DNA of 64,000 nucleotides, taken from the NCBI GenBank assembly GCA_963718145.1, contig CAVQYJ010000009.1, forward strand, positions 1 to 64,000, given 5' to 3'. The DNA is from UBA7672 sp963718145 (GTDB lineage: Bacteria > Pseudomonadota > Alphaproteobacteria > Caulobacterales > Hyphomonadaceae). Shown piece by piece: positions 9,087 through 19,485 of the stretch. Both the position numbers and the translations under genes were made by a program. How positions within the stretch are numbered: position 1 is the stretch's first letter; each line of letters opens with the position of its first letter. A model generated the notes under the pieces. It ran no database searches. It saw nothing but the letters and a program-made list of their open reading frames with translations, and was not told where the DNA came from.

Positions 9087-9938
9087 ATGAACGCACACGA
9101 TCGCAGGGCGTGGCCGGCGCTGGAGCGTGTCTCCGGCGCGGCGCGACTGACCTGCGCGCGGCGCGACGAGACCACCGCCATCGCGGACCTCTACCAGAAA
9201 GCCCCCTGCCGCCTGCTGTTTCCTGACGTCGAACCCGACGACCCGTTCACCGCCGTGCTGCTCACCACTTCCGGCGGCCTCACCGGCGGCGACAGGCTCG
9301 ACATCGAGATCGGCGTCGGCCCCTCTGCATCCGCGACCATCAGCACGCAGGCGGCGGAGAAGATCTACCGGTCGCCGGGAGATGACTGCACGGTCCGCGT
9401 CCGCCTGGCAGTCGCTCCCGACGCCTGGGCCGAATGGCTGATGCAGGAGACCATCCTGTTCGACGGCGCACGCCTGTCGCGACGCACCGAGGCCGACGTG
9501 GCGGCGACCGGCCGCCTGCTGGCCGTCGAAAGCCTGGTCTTCGGCCGTGGCGCCATGGGTGAGAGTTTCGACCATGGACGCGTACACGATGTCTGGCGCA
9601 TCCGCCGCGAGGGCAAGCTCGTCTGGGCCGATGCCGTGAAACTGGAAGGAGACATCGCGGCTGAGCGGGGCAAGCCCTTCGGGTTCGGCGCCGCTGCCGG
9701 TTGCGCCACACTAGTCTATGTCGGTGCGGACGCCACACGGCGCCTTGCCGCGGCGCGCGAAGCCCTCGCGCAGACCGAAGCCACGGGCGGGGCCACCAGT
9801 TTCGACGGCCTGCTGATCGTGCGCCTGCTCGCCGGCGACGCGGCGCACCTGCGCGCCGCCGTCGCGCACTGCATCGGCCGGTTGCGCGCCGCCATCGCCG
9901 GCCTGCTGGACCGTCTCCCTCGCGTCTGGAGTGTCTGA
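9087..9938 (+). CDS. ureD: Urease accessory protein UreD (UreH)
   Basis: UreD is the chaperone that binds apo-urease and, with UreF and UreG, delivers nickel. The 283-residue product has the usual family length. It contains the characteristic LTTSGGLTGGDRL segment near residue 55 and the family motifs around TQAAEKIYRS and MQETILFDGA. I chose ATG 9087 (MNAHDRRAW); the frame is open upstream but has no homologous sequence. The stop overlaps the ureA start as TGATG, so the operon begins here. The gene is intact, unlike ureC and most later genes of the operon. Confidence 0.93.
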   Translation: MNAHDRRAWPALERVSGAARLTCARRDETTAIADLYQKAPCRLLFPDVEPDDPFTAVLLTTSGGLTGGDRLDIEIGVGPSASATISTQAAEKIYRSPGDDCTVRVRLAVAPDAWAEWLMQETILFDGARLSRRTEADVAATGRLLAVESLVFGRGAMGESFDHGRVHDVWRIRREGKLVWADAVKLEGDIAAERGKPFGFGAAAGCATLVYVGADATRRLAAAREALAQTEATGGATSFDGLLIVRLLAGDAAHLRAAVAHCIGRLRAAIAGLLDRLPRVWSV

Positions 9939-10240
9939 TGAACCTCACGCAGCGCGAGAAAGACAAGCTCCTGGTCGCCATGGCTGCCGTCGTTGCGCGC
10001 CGCCGGCTGGAGCGCGGCGTCAAGCTCAACCATCCCGAAGCCATAGCCCTGATCACCGACTTCGTCGTCGAGGGTGCGCGTGACGGGCGGTCGGTGGCCG
10101 ACCTGATGCAGGCCGGCGCGCATGTGATCCGGCGCTCGCAAGTCATGGAAGGCGTCGCCGAGATGGTCCATGACATCCAGGTCGAGGCAACTTTCCCGGA
10201 CGGGACCAAGCTGGTCACCGTGCATGAGCCGATCCGATGA
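9938..10240 (+). CDS. ureA: Urease gamma subunit
   Basis: This 100-residue protein is the small gamma subunit of urea amidohydrolase. It starts MNLTQREKDKLL and shows the conserved LNHPEAIALITDFVVEGARDG core and the VTVHEPIR terminus typical of UreA. ATG 9938 overlaps the ureD stop by one base. It is followed after 10 bases by ureB as a separate gene, so the operon is of the unfused gamma/beta type. No frame defect is present. Confidence 0.96.
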   Translation: MNLTQREKDKLLVAMAAVVARRRLERGVKLNHPEAIALITDFVVEGARDGRSVADLMQAGAHVIRRSQVMEGVAEMVHDIQVEATFPDGTKLVTVHEPIR

Positions 10241-10250
10241 GGCGCGAGCG

Positions 10251-10583
10251 ATGATCCCGGGCGAGATTCTCAGCGAGGCAGGCGACATCGAACTCAATCC
10301 GGGCGCCGTGGCCATCGCCCTGCGCGTCGCCAACACTGGAGACCGGCCGATCCAGGTCGGCAGCCACTATCATTTCGCCGAGACAAATCCCGCGCTCGAT
10401 TTCGACCGCGCAGCCGCGCGAGGCCGCCGGCTCGATATCCCGGCGGGAACCGCAATCCGCTTCGAGCCGGGCCAGGCGCGCGAGGTCCGCCTGATCCCCT
10501 ATGGCGGCGGGCGCCGCGTGGTTGGCTTCCGCGGCGAAGTCATGGGCGCTCTCGATGCTCCGCCGAAGAAAGCGAAGCGCTGA
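10251..10583 (+). CDS. ureB: Urease beta subunit
   Basis: The 110-residue beta subunit begins MIPGEILSEAGDIELNPG and has the family's VANTGDRPIQVGSHYHFAE segment, which packs against the active-site flap of UreC. ATG 10251 is chosen because this is where homology begins; the open frame continues upstream within ureA. The stop lies one base before the ureC start. The gene is intact. Confidence 0.96.
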   Translation: MIPGEILSEAGDIELNPGAVAIALRVANTGDRPIQVGSHYHFAETNPALDFDRAAARGRRLDIPAGTAIRFEPGQAREVRLIPYGGGRRVVGFRGEVMGALDAPPKKAKR

Positions 10584-10584
10584 G

Positions 10585-12297
10585 ATGGCGATCCGCATTT
10601 CCAGGCGCGCCTATGCCGGCATGTACGGCCCTACCACCGGAGATCGTGTGCGCCTTGCCGACACCGAACTCTTCATCCGCGTCGAGAAGGATCACACCGT
10701 CTATGGCGAGGAGGTGAAGTTCGGCGGCGGTAAGGTCATCCGCGACGGCATGGGCCAGAGCCAGGTCACGCGCGCGGGCGGGTCCGTCGACACCGTCATC
10801 ACCAACGCGCTGGTGCTGGAACTGGACCGGTATCTACAAGGCCGACATCGGCCTGCGCGACGGGCGCATCGCCGCCATCGGCAAGGCCGGCAATCCGGAC
10901 ACCCAGCCCGGCGTCACCATCATCATCGGCCCCAACACCGAGATCATCGCCGGCGAGGGCCGAATCCTCACGGCCGGCGCCATCGACAGCCACATCCATT
11001 TCATCTGCCCACAGCAGATCGAGGAGGCGCTCTACGCCGGCGTCACCACCATGCTCGGCGGCGGCACGGGTCCTGCCCATGGAACGCTGGCGACGACCTG
11101 CACTCGGCGCCTGGCATGTCGGCCGGATGCTGCAGGCGCTGGAAACCTTCCCGATGAATCTCGGGATTTTCGGCAAGGGCAATGCCAGCGAACCGGCCGC
11201 GCTCGAAGAGATGATCCGCGCCGGCGCCTGCGCGCTGAAGCTGCACGAAGACTGGGGCACGACGCCCGCAGCCATCGACTGCTGCCTCTCAGTGTGCGAC
11301 GCGTTCGACGTGCAGGCGACACTGCACACGGACACGCTCAACGAAAGCGGCTTCCTCGAAAGCACCGTCGCCGCCTTCAAGGGCCGCACCATCCACGCCT
11401 TCCACACTGAAGGCGCAGGCGGCGGCCACGCGCCGGACGTGATCCGCCTTGCAGGCGAAGCCAACGTCCTCCCATCTTCCACCAACCCGACGCGGCCTTA
11501 CACCGTCAACACGCTCGATGAACACCTCGACATGCTGATGGTCTGCCACCATCTCGATCCTCGCATCGCCGAGGACGTCGCCTTCGCCGAAAGCCGCATC
11601 CGCAAGGAAACGATCGCGGCGGAAGATATCCTGCACGATCTCGGCGCGTTCTCGATGATCTCCTCCGACAGCCAGGCCATGGGCCGCGTCGGCGAGACGA
11701 TCATCCGCTGCTGGCAGACGGCGCGACAAGATGAAGCGCCAGCGTGGCGCGCTGCCCGGCGATGACGCCAGCGCCGACAACGCCCGCGCCAAACGCTACA
11801 TCGCCAAGTACACGATCAACCCAGCCATCGCCCATGGCCTCGCAGATCGATGTGGGATCCATCGAAGTCGGCAAGCTAGCCGACCTGGTGCTGTGGTCGC
11901 CCGCCTTCTTCGGCGTGAAGCCGGACCTCGTTCTCAAGTCGGCGGCATGATCGCGGCGGCGCCGATGGGCGATCCGAACGCCTCGATCCCGACGCCGCAG
12001 CCGGTCCACTACCGTCCGATGTTCGGCGCCTATGGCCGCGCGAATACCGAAAGCTCGGTGTTGTTCGTCAGCAAGGCGGCGGCAGACTCGGACGTCGGCG
12101 AGGAGCTCGGCCTCAGCCGTGCGCTTGTCCCGGTCAGGAATACGCGCGCAATCTCGAAGCGCGACATGAAGCTCAACGATGCTCTCCCACATATCGAGGT
12201 CGATCCCGAAACCTACGAAGTGCGCGCCGACGGTGATCTGCTCACCTGCGCGCCAGCGGACGTTCTCCCCATGGCCCAACGCTATTTCCTGTTCTGA
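10585..12297 (+). pseudogene. ureC: Urease alpha (catalytic) subunit, interrupted by five frame breaks
   Basis: UreC carries the dinickel active site that hydrolyses urea to ammonia and carbamate. Reading through all three frames recovers a complete protein of about 570 residues. Present are the His-x-His in HIHFICP, the carbamylated Lys in ALKLHEDWG, the nickel His in LHTDTLNE and HAFHTEGAGGG, the flap MVCHHLD, the Asp in SSDSQAMG, and the C-terminal MAQRYFLF. Breaks lie near 10820 (extra A), 11101-11108 (two bases missing), 11724 (extra base), 11848 (extra C) and 11940 (G missing). They sum to zero, so the span is exactly 571 codons. No substitution damage is visible, which favours sequencing error over decay, but as given the gene cannot make urease. 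Confidence 0.9.
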
Positions 12298-12299
12298 AC

Positions 12300-12796
12300 A
12301 TGCAGAGCGCATACTCGCATCCGCCTTCGTGGAGACTGGCCGCGCCGCCGATGCAGCCGGCCGAAATCGCTCTGGTGTTCGACCAGCGCTGGCGGCGGCG
12401 GCTCGAAGCTCACGACCCGCAGCGGCGAGGATTTCCTGCTCGACCTGCCGCAAGCCCAGGTCCTGCGCGACGGTGATGCGCTCGTGCTGGACGATGGCCG
12501 TCTCATCGCTGTCATTGCAGAAGCGCGAGGACCTGCTCGAAGTCCGCGGCACGGCCCAGATCGCCCTGCCGCGCCTTGCCTGGCACCTCGGTAACCGCCA
12601 CACGCCGACCGCCATCGAGCCGGACCGCATCCTTGTACGCCGCGACCACGTGCTGGCCGACATGCTCGCAGCGTCTGGGCGCCGAGGTCCGCGAAGTGGT
12701 CGCGCCGTTCGATCCCGAGGGCGGAGCATACGCCACCGGCCACGCTGTGAAGGCGGCACACGGACACGACGCCACGGGCACGATCATGAGCATTGA
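12300..12796 (+). pseudogene. ureE: Urease accessory protein UreE, interrupted by four frame breaks
   Basis: UreE is the nickel-binding metallochaperone. Pieces in different frames give the expected order: FDQRWRRRL, then LTTRSGEDFLLDLPQAQVL with DGDALVLDDGRLIAV, then EDLLEVRG with LAWHLGNRHTPTAIEPDRIL, then LGAEVREVVAPFDPEGGAY, and a His-rich tail HDHEH ending at 12796. The conserved HLGNRH motif and the His-rich C-terminus are nickel-binding features. Breaks lie near 12406, 12524, 12666 (each one extra base) and 12775 (one base missing). The restored product is about 165 residues, normal for UreE. ATG 12300 lies three bases after the ureC stop. Confidence 0.85.
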
Positions 12797-13469
12797 CGCC
12801 GCCGCCCTTGCACAAGCTGCTCGCCTGGACCTCGCCGTCCTATCCGGTCGGTGCGTTCAGCTACAGCCACGGACTCGAGCAGGCCGTCGAGGACGGCGCG
12901 GTCGTCAATGTCGAGCACCTCGTCGCCTACGCCTCCGCATCACTGGAGCGGGGTTGCGCCCACATCGACGCCGTGCTGTTCGCCCACACCTGGCGCGCTG
13001 CGCATGCATCCGGAATTGCTCGACGATATCGCCGAAGGAAGCTTCCGCGCTGGCGCGCATCATCTGAACTGGCCCTCGAAAGCCGCCAGCAAGGTGCGGC
13101 TTTCATGCTTGTCACTCGCAAGGCTTGGCCGCATCCCGACCTCGAAGCCTTCGCCGCAACCCAGAAAGGCAGGCCCGTTCCTTACGCTGTCGCTGTTGCG
13201 CTCGCCTGCGCCCTGCACGGCGTCCCGCTCGCGCCAGCGCTCGAAGCGTTCCTTCACGGCTTCGCCGCCAGCATCGTCTCCGCTGGCGTCCGCCTGGTTC
13301 CGCTCGGACAGACCGACGGCCAGATCGCGCTTGCGCGACTTGCCCCGGTCGTCTCCCGCGTGACACCGCTCGCGCTCGAAGCCGACCTCGCCGATCTCGG
13401 CGCCAGCGCGTTCATGCTGGATGTCTTTTCCATGCGTCACGAGACCCAGTACACGAGGCTGTTCCGCTC

Positions 13470-13473
<4 letters not shown>
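12793..13473 (+). CDS. ureF: Urease accessory protein UreF, with a locally scrambled frame
   Basis: UreF is a GTPase-regulating chaperone in the UreDFG complex. The open frame of 226 residues starts with TTG at 12793, overlapping the ureE stop as TTGA, and shows the UreF signature SPSYPVGAFSYSHGLEQAVEDG. The C-terminal half (ELALESRQQGAAF onward) is also typical. Between about 12995 and 13075 the translated sequence is basic and unlike UreF, while the other two frames in turn give HPELLDDIAEG and EASALARII. Three one-base insertions that cancel would explain this. The gene therefore looks open but encodes about 25 wrong residues. Confidence 0.82.
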
Positions 13474-14104
<631 letters not shown>

Positions 14105-14112
<8 letters not shown>

Positions 14113-14785
14113 AAAAACCCTCGTCCTGGCCGCGCTGGCTGCCGCCCTGCTGGCGGCGCCTGCATGGGCGCACCCGGAGGGCGGCGCACACGAGCACGGG
14201 ATCCAGCAGGGCTTCCTTCATCCGTTCACCGGCTTGGATCACCTGCTCGTCATGGTGGCGGTGGGCGTATGGGCTGCCCATTCCGGCCTTCGCCTGGCGT
14301 GGATTGCGCCTGCCTGCTTCCTCGCGGGCATGGCCGGGGGCATGTGGACCGGCTTGCCATTCCCGCCCTCGGCAAGTGTCGAACTCGTAATCTCTCTCTC
14401 GGTCGTCGCCTTCGGCCTGCTCCTGGTGTTCGCCGTGCGCGCGCCTCTGTGGGCGGCCATGGTGCTCGCCCTGAGCGTTGGTATCGTGCACGGTGCGGCG
14501 CATGCGGCGGAGGCGGTGAGCGCGATGGGAGCGCTGGCGGGTACGCTGCTGCTGCATGCGATCGGCGTGGCGGTGGGCGCGATGAGCGCGAAGCAACCCC
14601 CGCCCTCCGCGCGGCAGGCGCAACAATCCTGGCTCTCGGCCTCGGAACAGGACTCCTGCAACTTTGACGCAGCACTCGGCGCGCCGGACCTGTTCACATT
14701 CCGCCAGTTTGCGGCCAAGCCGTCAAAGGCTCCCCAGCTAGACTCTTGTCACGCATGTTTCGCGTTTCATTCGAGACGAATCTAA
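14105..14785 (+). CDS. ureJ: HupE/UreJ family membrane protein (nickel/urease associated), frame break near the 3' end
   Basis: The protein begins with a cleavable signal ending at AWA, followed by HPEGGAHEHG and the HPFTGLDHLL motif of HupE/UreJ metal permeases. Five or so hydrophobic helices follow, with HGAAHAAEA marking a later conserved His helix. ATG 14105 overlaps the ureG stop. The annotated frame ends in a polar, unrelated tail to 14785. A missing base near 14590 (in a run of C) would instead give ATPALRAAGATILALGLGTGLLQL-type sequence ending at 14667, a normal last helix at about 188 residues. The true end is therefore probably 14667. A nickel uptake or supply role is inferred from the family and operon position. 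Confidence 0.8.
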
Positions 14786-14932
14786 AATAGCCAATGACCG
14801 AGTGCACGCGCCGCGGTCCGACGCGGCGAGGACAGGCTTTGCTTGATGACATGCGACTCCTACCTTGTTCAGCTGCGGGCAAAGCCATCGCGGCCAGCTT
14901 CCGTTTGCTCTCGGCCAGGGACGGTTCGCTGA

Positions 14933-17900
14933 ATGGCTGACAGAGGCGCCCTGGTGCCGCCAGACCCCGCAATCCGCAGGGAGTGCGCGTCCGGCATTGC
15001 CGCGGCGCGTATTGCCGAAGCGCTCGCGACCGGCAATGTGCTGGCGATCATCTCCAGCGACTATCGTGCGCGCGATATCTTCGCGGCCTTGCAGGGCGCT
15101 GCGCCTGACGCCCAGGTCATCTTCTTTCCGCCAAGCGATGCCCTGCCGGGAGATACCCAACCCCCGACGGCGGCCAATGTCGGACTTCGGCTGTCCGCGC
15201 TAAGGAAGGCGAGGCAGGCGCTCCAGTCAACGTCCCGTCCGCGCCTGGCCTGCATCACCACGGCAGAGGCCGCGTCCGAAATCCTCCCGGAACCGAAGGC
15301 TTTCGACGACAAGTTGCCGAGGCTGCGCGTTGGCGACTGGCTCGACCCGGACAGCTTCTCGGCGGCGGTGAGAGCCCTCGGCTATTTCGAGGACGACCGG
15401 GTCGATGAACCGGCCGAGTTCGCGATCCGGGGCAAGGTCATCGACATCTTTCCGGCGGATGCGAACAGCCCGGTGCGGATCGAACTGTCCAGCGGCGCCA
15501 TTGCCCGCATCCGGCTGTTCGATTCCGTAACCCAGCGCGGGCTGCAGGACCTTGCCTTTGTAGAGACCGGACCGGCCGTCGAGCCGGAACTCCTCGCCAG
15601 GGGCAAGACCCTGTTCGAGCATTTCCCAGGCGCCGTCGTCGCGCTGGATCCGGGGGCTGCAGATGAGCGGTCGCGATTCCTGTCTCTTGCGGCCGATGCC
15701 GCCGATGCATCCCGGGGCGCGCCAGTCGGCCCACGCCGCAAGCTCGTGACAAAATCCATGTGGGATGCGGCCCTCAAGAGCCGGAGCATGGTTGGAATGT
15801 CAGCCGGACCGCAGGAGCGCGGCATCCGCTTTGCGTCGGCGCCAAATCCTGTCCGTGCGATGGCGTCTGAAATTGTGGCGGCTCTCGCAGAGAAGGCGCG
15901 TGTCGTCATTGCCGGCTCGGCCCACGACCTCCGCTTCATCAAGAAGCGCCTCGCCAAGCCGGTCGCCGCCGAAGCCAAGGCCATTGCGCGCTGGAGCGAT
16001 GTGGAGCGCGGACCACGTTCCCGGGTGATGCTGATCGAGATGCAGCTCGACCATAGCTGGCGGGAACCGGACAGGCTTGTCATTGCAGCATCGGACGTCC
16101 TCGGAGCCAATGCCGGTCTGGCTGCCGCCGCTCCCGACGCGGGCGGGCATCTGCTGGAAGTTGGCGATGTATGCGCCGGGGATGTCGTGATCCACGAAGA
16201 CCACGGAATCGCAGTTGTCGCCGGGCTAGGCCACAAAACGTCGGTCCCCAACGACAAATCGACGGGCGACACTATCGAACTGGAATATGCCAATGGCGCT
16301 CGGCGTCTGATCCCCGTCGAAGAGGCGGATCGGATCTGGAAGTATGGCGCCGACAGGTCCGCAGTGACTCTGGACAGCCTGGACGGCGCAAGCTGGCGAA
16401 AACGCCGCCTGATCATCGACAGGGCGATGACCGACGCCGCCGCGGACCTGACACGCCTCGCCAGGGAAAACGCCAGGCGGCGGGCTGTAAAGATCGACCC
16501 CGATCCGGCGGCCTACAACGAGTTCGTAACCGGCTTCCCGTTTTCCGAAACGCCTGACCAGGCGCGCGCGATCAAGGCCGTGCGGCATGATCTCGCTGCC
16601 GGCCGCCCGATGGACCGGCTCGTGATCGGCGATGTGGGGTACGGCAAGACCGAGGTCGCGATGCGTGCGGCTGCTCTTGTGGCGCTGGCTGGCCGACAGG
16701 TCGTGATCGCTGCGCCAACGACTGTCCTGGTGCGTCAGCACGTCGAGACCTTCCGCCAGAGATTTGACCGGATCGGCATCAAGGTTGCGTCTCTCTCGCG
16801 GCTCTCGAACACCGCAGATCGCAAATACGTCAAGGCAGGCCTCGCCGATGGAACTATCTCGGTCGTGGTTGGCACCGGAGCTGTCGCGGCAAAGGACGTG
16901 AAGTACTCGAAACTTGCCCTCGTGGTCATCGACGAGGAGCAGCGGTTTGGCACGGCCGACAAGGCGACACTTCGCAATCTCGCGGTCAAGGGCCATGTCC
17001 TGAGCCTCACCGCCACGCCGATCCCGCGCACGCTCCAGAACGCACTTATTGGGCTGAAGAAGATGTCGGTGATCGCAACGCCGCCGGCCCGCCGCCAACC
17101 GATCCGCACGCTGTCCGGCGTGTTCGACGAAGGGCAGGTGCGTACGGCGCTGTTGCGGGAGAAGGACCGCGGCGGCCAGAGCTTTGTGGTTGTGCCTCGA
17201 ATCCAGGACCTTGCGGGCCTGGCAGGCAGGCTCGGGCGGCTCACGCCGGAACTGTCGCTGTTGCAGGCGCATGGCGAGATGCCGCCGGCCCAGATCGACG
17301 ATGCGATGATCCGCTTCGCGTCCGGTCGAGGCGATGTGCTTCTCGCCACCAACATCATCGAGGCCGGCCTCGACGTGCCACGCGCGAACACCATGATCGT
17401 CTGGCGGGCGGACAGGTTCGGTCTCGCGCAACTCCATCAACTGCGGGGAAGAGTCGGCCGCGGCAACCGGCGCGGTCACATCCTGCTGACTACAGAACCG
17501 GGCACGGCGCTGTCGGAGTCTACGAGAAAGCGGCTCCGTACACTGGAGTCGCTCGATCGCCTGGGCGCGGGCTTCGCCATCAGTGCGCGAGATCTCGATA
17601 TTCGCGGCGCGGGAGATCTCGTGGGAGATGCGCAGAGCGGCCACATGAAGCTGATCGGGATTGATCTCTACCAGCATCTTCTGGAAAGGGCCGTTCGCGA
17701 AGCGCGCGGAGAAACGCTTGAGCGCTGGACGCCGGTTATCAATGTCGGGTTGGGCGGACGCCTGCCGCCCGACTGGATTCCAGAGACGGATACGCGGCTG
17801 TCGCTCTATCTCCGGCTGGCCCGCCTGATGTCGCGAACCGAGCTTGACGCCTTCGAGGATGAGCTTGTCGATCGCTTCGGTGCAGAGCCTCCTGAGGCGT

Positions 17901-18148
17901 CAATGCTGCTGCGAATTGCGAATGCGCGTGTGCTCGCCAGAAAAGCGGATGTGGCAAAGGTTGAAGCTGGCTCCCAGGCGATCGCCTTCACGCCGAGGAG
18001 CGAGATGACAAGGCGCGCCGTAGCCGCGGGTCTGCGTGCCAGGAATGGCCGGCTGTTTCTCGAGACATCCCTTGCGTCTCCGCTGGATCGCCTTGCCCGT
18101 GCTGAGAAAGTGCTCGGCCTGCTGTCAAAGGCCAGGAAGCGCGCCTGA
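14933..18148 (+). CDS. Mfd-like (transcription-repair coupling factor type) DNA helicase/translocase, divergent paralogue
   Basis: The 1071-residue protein has the TRCF layout. It has an N-terminal UvrB-like region, a RNA-polymerase-interaction (CarD-like) domain at about 414-480 (GDVVIHEDHGIAVV), a superfamily 2 motor with Walker A GDVGYGKTEVAMR (about 565), motif II DEEQRFG (about 667), TATPIPRTLQ (about 693), a second RecA lobe ending in QLHQLRGRVGRG (about 833-844), and a C-terminal domain like Mfd D7 (about 945-1010). It differs from canonical Mfd in being shorter (usually about 1150), having DEEQ rather than DEEH, and a diverged first half. It may be a second, specialised Mfd rather than the housekeeping one. 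It stands alone between ureJ and the DSD1 gene. Confidence 0.8.
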   Translation: MADRGALVPPDPAIRRECASGIAAARIAEALATGNVLAIISSDYRARDIFAALQGAAPDAQVIFFPPSDALPGDTQPPTAANVGLRLSALRKARQALQSTSRPRLACITTAEAASEILPEPKAFDDKLPRLRVGDWLDPDSFSAAVRALGYFEDDRVDEPAEFAIRGKVIDIFPADANSPVRIELSSGAIARIRLFDSVTQRGLQDLAFVETGPAVEPELLARGKTLFEHFPGAVVALDPGAADERSRFLSLAADAADASRGAPVGPRRKLVTKSMWDAALKSRSMVGMSAGPQERGIRFASAPNPVRAMASEIVAALAEKARVVIAGSAHDLRFIKKRLAKPVAAEAKAIARWSDVERGPRSRVMLIEMQLDHSWREPDRLVIAASDVLGANAGLAAAAPDAGGHLLEVGDVCAGDVVIHEDHGIAVVAGLGHKTSVPNDKSTGDTIELEYANGARRLIPVEEADRIWKYGADRSAVTLDSLDGASWRKRRLIIDRAMTDAAADLTRLARENARRRAVKIDPDPAAYNEFVTGFPFSETPDQARAIKAVRHDLAAGRPMDRLVIGDVGYGKTEVAMRAAALVALAGRQVVIAAPTTVLVRQHVETFRQRFDRIGIKVASLSRLSNTADRKYVKAGLADGTISVVVGTGAVAAKDVKYSKLALVVIDEEQRFGTADKATLRNLAVKGHVLSLTATPIPRTLQNALIGLKKMSVIATPPARRQPIRTLSGVFDEGQVRTALLREKDRGGQSFVVVPRIQDLAGLAGRLGRLTPELSLLQAHGEMPPAQIDDAMIRFASGRGDVLLATNIIEAGLDVPRANTMIVWRADRFGLAQLHQLRGRVGRGNRRGHILLTTEPGTALSESTRKRLRTLESLDRLGAGFAISARDLDIRGAGDLVGDAQSGHMKLIGIDLYQHLLERAVREARGETLERWTPVINVGLGGRLPPDWIPETDTRLSLYLRLARLMSRTELDAFEDELVDRFGAEPPEASMLLRIANARVLARKADVAKVEAGSQAIAFTPRSEMTRRAVAAGLRARNGRLFLETSLASPLDRLARAEKVLGLLSKARKRA

Positions 18149-18258
18149 CCGCTCCTTGAAGCCAAAACGGGACAGCGAGTGCTGGTGCGCCCCTTGCCGG
18201 ACCGAGTTGGCGCCGACTAGCCTTGCTGGCCCAACATGGCGGAGCCGGAGCTGACTTC

Positions 18259-19395
18259 ATGGACGACCACGAACTGCACGCCCACTTGATCGGCCAGCAG
18301 GGTGGGCGGCGGTCGCTCAATACGCCTGTGCTGGTGATCGATCTCGATGCGCTGGACCGGAACATTCAGGCGATGGCGGCGTTCGCGGCGCAGCGCAGTA
18401 TCGCCCTGCGCCCCCATGCCAAGACACACAAGAGTGCAGATATCGCCCTGAAACAGATTGCTGCGGGCGCCGTCGGCTCTTGCTGCGCCAAGCTGGGCGA
18501 GGCTGAAGCGCTGGCGGAGGGCGGCGTGGACAGCATCCTGATCACCTCGCCGGTTGTGTCCGCTCCCGCTATCGCCCGCCTGGCCGCGCTGAATCACCGG
18601 ATCAGGGACCTGAGAGTCACCGTGGACAACCCAGACAATGCCGGCGCGCTCGCGGCCGCATCGAATGCTGCTGGCAAGCGGCTGCAGCTCCTGGTCGATA
18701 TCGATCCCGGCATCCGCCGCACCGGCGTCGCCTCGCCGGAGGCAGCTGTCGCCCTGGCGCGCAGGATCGCGCAGGCGCCGTCGCTGCGCTATCTCGGCAT
18801 CCAGTTCTATTGCGGGCGGCAACAGCACATCGCCGGCTACGCCGAGCGCCGCACGGCGATGGTTGATCGCACCAACTATCTGAAATCAGTGGTCGACGCG
18901 CTGACGGGCGCTGGTCTCGCGCCCGGGGTCATCACAGGCGGCGGCACCGGCACGCACTACATCGACGCCGATCTCGGCGTCTTCAACGAGCTGCAGGTCG
19001 GGTCCTACGTCTTCATGGACCGCCAGTACAATGAGTGCGACCTGACGGGCGAAAGCGACGCTCCCTATGAAACATCGCTGCTCATCGATGTGCGCGTCGT
19101 CAGCGCCAACACGCCGGGAATGGCGACGGTCGACGCCGGGTTCAAGGCCATGGCGACTGACGGCGGTCCGCCTACCGTGATGTCGGGCGCACCCGCTAGC
19201 TCGGCATTCCACTTCATGGGCGACGAGCACGGCCTGATCGTCTCTGCAGGCGCCAGATTCTCGATTGGCGATGCCGTCACTCTCGCTTCGCCGCACTGCG
19301 ACCCGACCGTCAATCTCTATGACTTCTACCATGTCGTGCGCGGCGATACGCTGGTCGCAATCTGGCGCATTCAGGCGCGCGGGCGCTCGCGCTGA
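18259..19395 (+). CDS. DSD1 family PLP enzyme (D-threonine aldolase / D-serine dehydratase-like)
   Basis: This 378-residue enzyme has an alanine-racemase-like PLP barrel. Residues around LRPHAKTHKS hold the PLP lysine, TGGGTGT binds the cofactor phosphate, and HCDPTVNLYD near the C-terminus supplies the His and Asp that bind the divalent metal in D-threonine aldolases and eukaryote-type D-serine dehydratases. I chose ATG 18259, preceded by GGAG at 18247-18250, over a further upstream start. It likely cleaves or dehydrates D-hydroxy amino acids, but which substrate cannot be told. A perfect hairpin lies 14 bases downstream, before the GMC gene. Confidence 0.85.
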   Translation: MDDHELHAHLIGQQGGRRSLNTPVLVIDLDALDRNIQAMAAFAAQRSIALRPHAKTHKSADIALKQIAAGAVGSCCAKLGEAEALAEGGVDSILITSPVVSAPAIARLAALNHRIRDLRVTVDNPDNAGALAAASNAAGKRLQLLVDIDPGIRRTGVASPEAAVALARRIAQAPSLRYLGIQFYCGRQQHIAGYAERRTAMVDRTNYLKSVVDALTGAGLAPGVITGGGTGTHYIDADLGVFNELQVGSYVFMDRQYNECDLTGESDAPYETSLLIDVRVVSANTPGMATVDAGFKAMATDGGPPTVMSGAPASSAFHFMGDEHGLIVSAGARFSIGDAVTLASPHCDPTVNLYDFYHVVRGDTLVAIWRIQARGRSR

Positions 19396-19408
19396 CCGCC
19401 GCGCATAC

Positions 19409-19427
19409 GGGCGCCGCAACGGCGCCC
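19409..19427 (+). terminator. Perfect 8-bp GC hairpin between the DSD1 gene and the GMC gene
   Basis: The sequence GGGCGCCG-CAA-CGGCGCCC can fold into a strong hairpin right after the DSD1 gene. No T-run follows, so it may be a terminator that relies on structure, or an mRNA-stability element. Confidence 0.35.
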
Positions 19428-19485
19428 TCGACGGCTGGCCTGTGGCCTGTTTCACTCGGAATCGGGCTGATCAGGGAGACGGCCA

